DNA of 64,000 nucleotides from CAWAHD01 sp963781785 (GTDB lineage: Bacteria > Planctomycetota > Planctomycetia > Isosphaerales > Isosphaeraceae), in assembly GCA_963781785.1 (NCBI GenBank), contig CAWAHD010000002.1, positions 5,208,001-5,272,000 of the forward strand. Reading direction: 5' to 3'. The first letter of the stretch is position 1; each line of letters begins with the position of its first letter. Position numbers and translations under genes: made by a program. Shown piece after piece: positions 57,767-64,000 of this stretch. Under the pieces are notes generated by a model that saw nothing but the letters and a program-made list of their open reading frames with translations, had not been told where the DNA came from and made no database searches.

Positions 57767-58179
57767 CGTCAATCTGCACGAGGTTCCCGCTTGTGGCCCA
57801 AGTCCGCTATGAGAATCATACTCAGTTTACTCGAATGCAGCGAAAACACGACCGGGGCGTCTACGATTACGCTGCACTATAGCACATCTGGGAACGCCGA
57901 TCTCGGCATTGGCGGGCTGTTCCGACACACCGAAAATGGGCAATCGTAAGATGCTGTCGCTGATCGAGCCCGCGGATGGCACCGCAGCTTCCGATCGTCT
58001 CAAGAGGGGCGTCGGGACGAAGCAGTTGATACTTCCGCCCGATCCGTGCGAATATTTGAGAAGTCTGCGTGCGACCGCGAGCGCAGATGCCGGCACATCG
58101 CATGAGGTCAAATGGTGAAGGCGGTGCATGGACGGTCCATGACCGCACATTGCTTCGAATCAAGGACCAGGGGCCTCAA
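57767..58179. other. Divergent intergenic region before the sigma factor
   Basis: 413 bases with no convincing frame. The part 57830-57900 (ACTATAGCAC and surroundings) is AT-richer than its flanks and may hold promoters for the WS/DGAT gene or the sigma factor, but no hexamer pair is clear. Confidence 0.45.
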
Positions 58180-58745
58180 ATGGAGTCACCCGATGTTCCG
58201 GAGGCGCAGCGGTTCCAACGGTTTCGCCAATACCTGAGGCTTCTCGCGCGTCTTCAGCTCGGTGCTCGTCTGAACTCGCGCATTGACCCATCCGACATCG
58301 TGCAACAGACGCTCCTGGAGGCCTTCGAAAACCGCGACCAGTTTCGGGGAAATACCAGCGCGGAGGAGGCGGCCTGGTTGGCGCGATCCTGGCGCGGAAC
58401 GTGGCCGACGCGCTTCGCTCCGCCGACAGCCTCAAGCGCGACGTCTCGCGGGAAAGGTCGCTCGACGAGGCACTCGATCAATCGTCAGCCCGCCTCGGTG
58501 CCTGGCTCGCTTTGGAACAGCCGACGCCCAGCGAGCACGCGCAACTGCACGAGCGGGCCATCCTGCTGGCCGACGCGCTGGCGCGCCTTCCCGAGAGTCA
58601 GCGCGAGGCACTCATCATGCAGTACTGGCAGGGATGCTCACTCGCCGAAATCGGCGCCGCGCTCGACAAGACGACCAGCGCGGTCGCCGGGCTCTTGAAA
58701 CGTGGCCTCAAGCAACTCCGGGCGGAGCTCGACGCCCTGACCTGA
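58180..58745 (+). CDS. ECF-type sigma factor linked to a Ser/Thr kinase, frameshifted
   Basis: About 188 residues from the ATG at 58180. Region 2 reads FRQYLRLLARLQLGARLNSR and DPSDIVQQTLLEAFENRDQF; after a break at 58381-58386, where GGCGCGATCC is repaired to GGCGCGCATCC, it continues LARNVADALRSADSLKRD. Region 4 has LARLPESQREALIMQYWQGC and an HTH SLAEIGAALDKTTSAVAGLLKRGLKQLR. ECF sigma factors genetically paired with Ser/Thr kinases are known in planctomycetes, where the kinase probably replaces a classical anti-sigma factor. The kinase gene follows directly; stop and start almost touch. Confidence 0.88.
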
Positions 58746-58757
58746 GTGGAGCCTGGC

Positions 58758-61700
58758 ATGACGGTGCGCTTTGTTTCGCAAATGGACCAGTCGTCTCCGG
58801 CACCCGGCGACCGCGAGCAAAGGCTCGAGCTGGCCATCGCCGAATATCTCGAAGCCATACGGGCCGGCCGGCCACCCGACCGCGCGGACGTTCTGGCTCG
58901 CCACGGCGATCTTGAAGCCGACCTCATGTCGTTCTTCGCCGGCGAAGATCGACTCAAGGGCCTGGCCGGCTCACTCCTGCCCCGGCGAGATCACGGCGGC
59001 AACGAACCGTCGCCAGACACGAGCCAAGGCACCGGGCCGAATCGCGAGATGTGCGCGGGCACCGACTTCGGCGAGTACAAGCTGATCGAACAGATCGCCA
59101 GTGGCGGCATGGGGGTCGTGTTCAAAGCTCGGCACAAGAAGCTCGGCCGTATTGTCGCTCTCAAGACGATCCGGCCCGCCGCTCTCAGGAACGATCCTGA
59201 TGCGATCCACCGGTTCCGTATCGAGGCCGAGGCAGTCGCCAGACTCGACCATCCCCAGATCGTGCCCATCTACGAGATGGGTGAATATGGCGGCTTCCCC
59301 TTCATCAGCCTCAAGCTCATTTCCGGCGGCGATCTCGAACGGCACGCCAAACGATTGAGGGACCAGCCACGAGCCATCGCGCGGTTGATGAAAGACGTCG
59401 CTCTAGCGGTTCACTACGCACACCTCCGCGGCATCCTGCACCGCGACCTGAAACCCTCGAACATCCTGCTCGATGAACTCGACCAGCCCCACGTCACCGA
59501 TTTCGGCCTGGCCAAGTGCGTCGAGAGCGATAGCGGATTGACGCATACCGGCCTCATCCTGGGGACGCCCTCGTACATCGCGCCCGAGCAGGTTTCGGGT
59601 CATCGACACGAAGTGACCACCGCGGTCGACGTCTATGGGCTGGGCGCTGTGCTGTACAGGCTGCTCACCGGCCGGCCGCCGTTTCACGCCGACTCGGTGT
59701 ACGAGACGCTGCGCCAGGTTCGTGAGCAGGAGCCGGTCTCCTTGAGCGCGTGGGGCAAGCGCGTCGATCGCGACCTCGAGGCGATCTCGCTCAAGTGCCT
59801 GGAGAAAGACCCGCATCGCCGTTATCACTCGGCTGAAGCCGTGGCAGCCGACCTGGACCGCTGGCTCGCGGGAGAGCCGATCGCGGTGCGCCCGATCGGA
59901 CAGGTCCAGCGCGCAATCAGGTGGTGCGGCCGCAATCGCGCCCTTGCCCTGCTGTCGGCGAGCGTGGCGGCGCTTTTGGTGACGGTCGCGGTCGTTTCCA
60001 CATTCGCAGCCTTCCATCAGCGAACACTGGCTCGTGTGGCCCGCAAGGCTGCCGGTCGCGAAAAAGCGGCTGCCGCCAGCGAGCGCGAGGCGCGGCTTCT
60101 GGTCGATGCCCGTGACCGCGAGAACCGGTGGCGGCTGGTGCGGATGAATGTCGAAAATGGGGTTCGCATCGTCGACCAGGGTGACTTTACCGGCGCTCTC
60201 CCCTGGTTTGCCGAAGCGCTGCGGCTCGACCGCGACGACCCCGTTGCGGTGACGACGCACCGCCTTCGGCTCGGAGCGGTCTTGAATCAATGTCCGGTGC
60301 TTGATGGGCTCTTCACTCACGACGGCACGATCCTCTGGGCCGAGCTCGACCACTCGGGCCGGCGGCTTGCGACCGGCTCGGCCGACCACACGGCCCGGAT
60401 CTGGGATCTGACCACCGGCAAGGCGATCTCGGCCCCGTTGTCCCACGACGGCCCGGTCAACTGGGTCGAGTTTCAAAGCGATGGGACGCGTCTCCTGACG
60501 GCCTCGGACGACGGGACGATCCGGATCTGGAACACGGCCGACGGCCGCCCCAGCGGCGGTCGCTGGCTCACCCATGCATCCGCAGTGCGCGTGGCCCGGT
60601 TCAGCCTGGACGGCCGGCGCGTTGTCTCCGGCGGCTTCGATGGGTCCGTCTGGCTCTGGGACCCCAACACCGGCGCCCCCCTGGGCGCGCAGACACGGCT
60701 GGGCTCGCAGCTATTCTGCCTGACATTCAGCCCCGATGGACTCAAAGTCGCCATGGGCGCTAGCGACGGCAATGCGTCGGTCTGGAACGTCACCGACCGA
60801 GGTCTCCGGCTCCTGGGCAAGATCGCACATCGCTCCACCGTCCGGGACGTCGCATTCAGCGCCGACGGCAGTCGTCTGCTCACATCCAGCCACGACGGCA
60901 CTGCCCGTGTGTGGGACGTCCAGACCGGATCGCCCGTCACGCCCGAGCTGAAGCACGGCCGGTGGGTTTTCCACGCGGAATTCAGCCCTGACGGGCTGCG
61001 AGTGGTCACCGCCAGTCATGACGGAACGGCGCGTGTGTGGAATGCCCAGACGGGCCGGCCGATCACTCCGGCAGCGGGCCCGATGCGTCACTCGGTCGCC
61101 GTGCGCGATGCCTGCTTCAGCCCGGACGGAGGTCGTATCGCCACGGCGGGGTTTGACGGCATGGCCCGGATCTGGGATGCCGCCACCGGAGAACCGCTCT
61201 GTCCGCCGCTCTATCACGGCGGAGTGCTGCAACGGGCCCGGTTCACACCGGACGGATCGCGCGTATTGACCGTCGGTTCAGACTCGACCGCGCGCCTCTG
61301 GAATCTGACGACCGTCGGGAGTTCGGCCGTGACCGTCGAGCTTGCCGGCGGAGCCAACCACGCCGCGTTCGATCCCAGCGGGACTCGGTTCGCCACGGCC
61401 TGCGGCGACGGCTCGGCTCGGGTCTGGGACGCAACGACCGGACGGCCGGTGAGCCCGGCCATGTGGCACGGGCGTGGTGTAATCCACGTCGCCTTCAGCG
61501 GCGATGGCAGCCTGCTTGCCACCGCCGGCTTTGACAGCACGGCGCGGATCTGGGACGCTCGGACCGGCGCACCCGTTACTGCCCCCTTGGTGCACGAGGC
61601 GACCGTGATGTGGGTGGTCTTCAGCCCGGACGGCACACGCCTGGCGACCGCTTCTGCCGGCGGCACCGTGAGAACCTGGGATGTCGCGACGGGGCGGCCC

Positions 61701-63968
61701 GCTGCCCCGCCGATCAAACACGACGATGAGGTCGATCAGCTCGCCTACAGCCCCGACGGACGCATGCTGGCCAGTGCCAGCAAAGACGGCACGGTGCGCG
61801 TCTGCGATGCGACCACCGGCCGTTCGCTCTTGTCGCCCTTGCGCCATGACACCGGAGTCAGTTGCGTCGCGTTCCGTCCCGACGGACGCGCGCTGGTGAC
61901 TGCGTGCACTGACCTATCATTTGCCGAGTGCGCGGCACAACAGTGGGAGATCGGCAGCGGCCGTCGTCTCGGCCCTCCATTGCGACACGGCGACGGAGTT
62001 CTCTGGGCCGCCTACAGCCCGGATGGCTCGCGGCTGGCAACAGCCAGCGAAGACCGGACGGCACGGATCTGGGACGCGACGACCGGAGCACCGCTCACTC
62101 CCCCTCTGCACCATCGCCACCAGGTGTGCTCACTTGACTTCAGTGCCGATGGCAGGCGACTGGCGACGTGCACCGAGGATGGCATCGCGCGGGTATGGGA
62201 CGCCGCCACCGGTGAGCCCCTCTCGACGCCTCTTCCGCATCAGGACCAGACGAAAATCGGTTTCGTCGCATTCCGCCCCGATGGAGCCGCGATCTTGACC
62301 AGCGGATTCGACGGCACGGTGCGCGTGTGGGATCTGCCGCTCGACGACCGCTCGGTCGATGCGCTGATTCGGGAGGCCCAGGTTCGCGCCGGCCGGCGCA
62401 TCGACCAGACAGGTGGCGAAGTCTCATTGAGTAACACTGAGCTGGCGACGGCATGGGCACAGACACACAGCGACCGGCCAAGTGAAGGGATGTCTGTGCC
62501 ATCGAACCGGCTGCTCGTGGCGTGGCATCGGCGCGAGGCACGCCGCCTCGAGGCGAGCCGGCACGGCGCTGCGGCCGCCTGGCACCTCGATCATCTGGCC
62601 CAGATCCAGCCCGAAGATCCATCGATTGCGGTGCAGCTCGCCGCGGCTTATGAGACGGCGGGCGACTGGAGTAACGTGGCTCGAGCGGCATCGCTGGCGA
62701 TCGCGGCGGGCGCACCCAACGTCGAAAACGTCGTGCGCCGCGGCTGGGCCCAGATTTACCTGGCGAGGCCGGCCGAGGCCGCCGCTGATTTCCGCCAGGC
62801 CCTCGAACGAGAACCCGGTTCGGCAGCCTTTCGACTGGGATTGTTCCTCGCGACGGCCGAACGAGGAGACCTCGCCCAGGCCAACGCCCAGTGGAGGCAG
62901 GTGATCGACAACTTTGACGAGCGGGAAGCCGATCGCTGGAAGACGGTTTCCACGCACCTCGCGCGTCTCACGGATAGCCGCAGAGAAGGCTGGTGGTTCT
63001 GGCGTGCTCGAGGTCATGTCAGCATGAAGTTGGGACATCCGGACCAGGCTGAGCAACACTACGACAAGGCCATCGCTGCCAATCCGGATGATGGTTGGAG
63101 CTGGCTGGGACGGGGCCTGGCCAGGAAGAGCCGCAATCAGCCCGAACCGGCGCTCTCCGACTTCGCCCGGTGCACAAAGCTGGAACCCACCGTGCCGCCG
63201 GGCTGGGCCGCGCAGGGCGATATCCTGGGCGCCCTCGGGCGCTGGGACGAAGCGGCCCGCGCGTTTGATCGCTGGGCGGCGCTCGGGGGTGATCAGCAGG
63301 TGATTCCCTGGTACTTCCACGCCGCCCTCCGCCTGTATCAGGGCGATCAGCCCGGTTATCGCCGGGCCTGCCAGACCATGATCGAGCGGTTCGCAACCAC
63401 GCGTGATCCCTTCCACCGATCACTGGTTGCCCACGCAGCGACTCTCGGCCCGGACTCCGGCGTGGACCCCGGCCGTGTCGTCAAACTGGCCGAGCAAGCC
63501 GCCCAAACCAATCCGCGGGACATTTGGGTGGTCTACACGGTCGCGGCCGCCTTGCGCCGCGCCGGCCGGCTCGATGAAGCCGTTACCACGCTCGACCAGG
63601 CGGCCCGCATCAACCCGGACTGGACCGGTACTCCGCTCGTCGCCGCAGTTCGCGAGCTGTGTGAGCGAGCCCGTCTTCTCCACGCAGGGGGCTCCCCCGA
63701 TCGAGCCCGAACGATTGCCACAACAAACGCATCAAATGTCGATTCGAGCACGCTTGAGAAGGAGATCCGGAAAACTCATGCCGCCTGGCAGTTTCAGCTC
63801 GAGGCCAGGCTGCTCGGCGCGAGCTGGATGCGAGCCATGCTGAGAAAAGCCCGCCGACGAAAGTCCACTCGAGCGCAAGCACTGCCGGGAGCGGCTCATA
63901 GGAAGTGCCGGCAAAACGATCGCAGCGCCGCTTTTTCGGAAAATCAAATGCCCCGAGGTGGTTGGTGA
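58758..63968 (+). CDS. Giant Ser/Thr protein kinase with 16 WD40 and TPR repeats
   Basis: About 1736 residues, intact. The ATG at 58758 has GGAG 5 bases upstream; GTG 58746 is also possible. The kinase domain spans about 106-375: ASGGMG loop, VALK lysine at 136, HRDLKPSN at 228-235, DFGLAK at 248-253 and APEQ. A membrane helix lies at about 396-418. Then a coiled linker leads to about 16 WD40 units, each ending near WDxxTG, enough for two beta-propellers. The C-terminal 400 residues are TPR-like (about 62500-63650). The sigma factor upstream is its likely partner. The stop lies inside the hairpin at 63950-63983. Confidence 0.93.
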   Translation: MTVRFVSQMDQSSPAPGDREQRLELAIAEYLEAIRAGRPPDRADVLARHGDLEADLMSFFAGEDRLKGLAGSLLPRRDHGGNEPSPDTSQGTGPNREMCAGTDFGEYKLIEQIASGGMGVVFKARHKKLGRIVALKTIRPAALRNDPDAIHRFRIEAEAVARLDHPQIVPIYEMGEYGGFPFISLKLISGGDLERHAKRLRDQPRAIARLMKDVALAVHYAHLRGILHRDLKPSNILLDELDQPHVTDFGLAKCVESDSGLTHTGLILGTPSYIAPEQVSGHRHEVTTAVDVYGLGAVLYRLLTGRPPFHADSVYETLRQVREQEPVSLSAWGKRVDRDLEAISLKCLEKDPHRRYHSAEAVAADLDRWLAGEPIAVRPIGQVQRAIRWCGRNRALALLSASVAALLVTVAVVSTFAAFHQRTLARVARKAAGREKAAAASEREARLLVDARDRENRWRLVRMNVENGVRIVDQGDFTGALPWFAEALRLDRDDPVAVTTHRLRLGAVLNQCPVLDGLFTHDGTILWAELDHSGRRLATGSADHTARIWDLTTGKAISAPLSHDGPVNWVEFQSDGTRLLTASDDGTIRIWNTADGRPSGGRWLTHASAVRVARFSLDGRRVVSGGFDGSVWLWDPNTGAPLGAQTRLGSQLFCLTFSPDGLKVAMGASDGNASVWNVTDRGLRLLGKIAHRSTVRDVAFSADGSRLLTSSHDGTARVWDVQTGSPVTPELKHGRWVFHAEFSPDGLRVVTASHDGTARVWNAQTGRPITPAAGPMRHSVAVRDACFSPDGGRIATAGFDGMARIWDAATGEPLCPPLYHGGVLQRARFTPDGSRVLTVGSDSTARLWNLTTVGSSAVTVELAGGANHAAFDPSGTRFATACGDGSARVWDATTGRPVSPAMWHGRGVIHVAFSGDGSLLATAGFDSTARIWDARTGAPVTAPLVHEATVMWVVFSPDGTRLATASAGGTVRTWDVATGRPAAPPIKHDDEVDQLAYSPDGRMLASASKDGTVRVCDATTGRSLLSPLRHDTGVSCVAFRPDGRALVTACTDLSFAECAAQQWEIGSGRRLGPPLRHGDGVLWAAYSPDGSRLATASEDRTARIWDATTGAPLTPPLHHRHQVCSLDFSADGRRLATCTEDGIARVWDAATGEPLSTPLPHQDQTKIGFVAFRPDGAAILTSGFDGTVRVWDLPLDDRSVDALIREAQVRAGRRIDQTGGEVSLSNTELATAWAQTHSDRPSEGMSVPSNRLLVAWHRREARRLEASRHGAAAAWHLDHLAQIQPEDPSIAVQLAAAYETAGDWSNVARAASLAIAAGAPNVENVVRRGWAQIYLARPAEAAADFRQALEREPGSAAFRLGLFLATAERGDLAQANAQWRQVIDNFDEREADRWKTVSTHLARLTDSRREGWWFWRARGHVSMKLGHPDQAEQHYDKAIAANPDDGWSWLGRGLARKSRNQPEPALSDFARCTKLEPTVPPGWAAQGDILGALGRWDEAARAFDRWAALGGDQQVIPWYFHAALRLYQGDQPGYRRACQTMIERFATTRDPFHRSLVAHAATLGPDSGVDPGRVVKLAEQAAQTNPRDIWVVYTVAAALRRAGRLDEAVTTLDQAARINPDWTGTPLVAAVRELCERARLLHAGGSPDRARTIATTNASNVDSSTLEKEIRKTHAAWQFQLEARLLGASWMRAMLRKARRRKSTRAQALPGAAHRKCRQNDRSAAFSENQMPRGGW

Positions 63969-63983
63969 CAACCTCCCCGGGGC
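63950..63983. terminator. Hairpin overlapping the kinase stop codon
   Basis: GCCCCGAGGTGGTTG (63950-63964) pairs with CAACCTCCCCGGGGC (63969-63983) over 13 of 15 positions with a 4-base loop. The TGA stop at 63966-63968 is in the loop. No T-run is visible before the window ends, so it may terminate, protect the 3' end, or belong to a dispersed repeat. Confidence 0.5.
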
Positions 63984-64000
63984 AATTGGGCAAGCGGTAC

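Noticed and set aside
59403..60575. 390-codon frame antisense to the kinase
   Set aside because: Shadow of the intact kinase/WD40 gene.

Overview
The window looks like chromosomal DNA of a planctomycete, probably of the Isosphaeraceae type. This is inferred, not tested. The clues are high GC (about 63-65 percent by eye), an ECF sigma factor next to a very large Ser/Thr kinase with WD40 repeats, several secreted repeat proteins of planctomycete style, stand-alone CsrA and archease genes, and short loosely spaced operons on both strands.

Layout. 1-4800: a partial lipoprotein, then a histidyl-tRNA/histidine block hisS-hisZ-hisG and a small conserved protein. 4850-9600: a DUF4349 lipoprotein, a duplicated multi-pass membrane protein, a small unknown protein, and an S8 protease with a separate I9-like inhibitor/chaperone. 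9850-14065: three exported proteins, two of which carry ASVPM repeats. 14640-16175: an orphan primase/helicase-type ATPase. 16650-22355: PadR regulator, haem-binding lipoprotein, RND pump and its adaptor. 22500-28800: DUF1508 protein, YbdK-type ligase, response regulator, csrA, trxB, ftsH. 28900-34020: PfkB kinase, archease, peroxiredoxin, a membrane-anchored sigma-like protein, HAD phosphatase and phosphohexomutase. 34530-38600: fatty-acid desaturase and a metallophosphoesterase with transmembrane helices inside its fold. 39330-46225: an envelope/exopolysaccharide cluster (initiating sugar transferase, two GT2 enzymes, two GT39-like membrane transferases). 46200-54350: small membrane protein, AlkD-like protein, membrane-anchored unknown protein, a VioB-like ferritin-fold enzyme, and a TPR protein. 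54400-57770: orphan DNA methyltransferase with a coupled helix-turn-helix protein, and a WS/DGAT acyltransferase. 58180-63968: ECF sigma factor and WD40/TPR kinase.

A dominant feature is that at least fourteen otherwise well-conserved genes, including hisZ, are broken by one- or two-base indels, while the protein signature continues perfectly in the next frame. About two thirds to three quarters of the breaks I could place fall on or beside a GCGC tetranucleotide, and several are repaired exactly by restoring a base in GCGC. I read these as systematic base-calling or consensus errors, perhaps caused by base modification, rather than as decay. Split genes are therefore annotated as single CDS with the break positions given.

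No rRNA, tRNA, CRISPR array, integrase or transposase was found. The strongest candidates for new biology are the protease/I9 pair with its neighbouring duplicated membrane protein, the metallophosphoesterase with membrane helices inserted in the catalytic fold, the sigma-like protein with an N-terminal membrane segment, and the stand-alone VioB-like enzyme.
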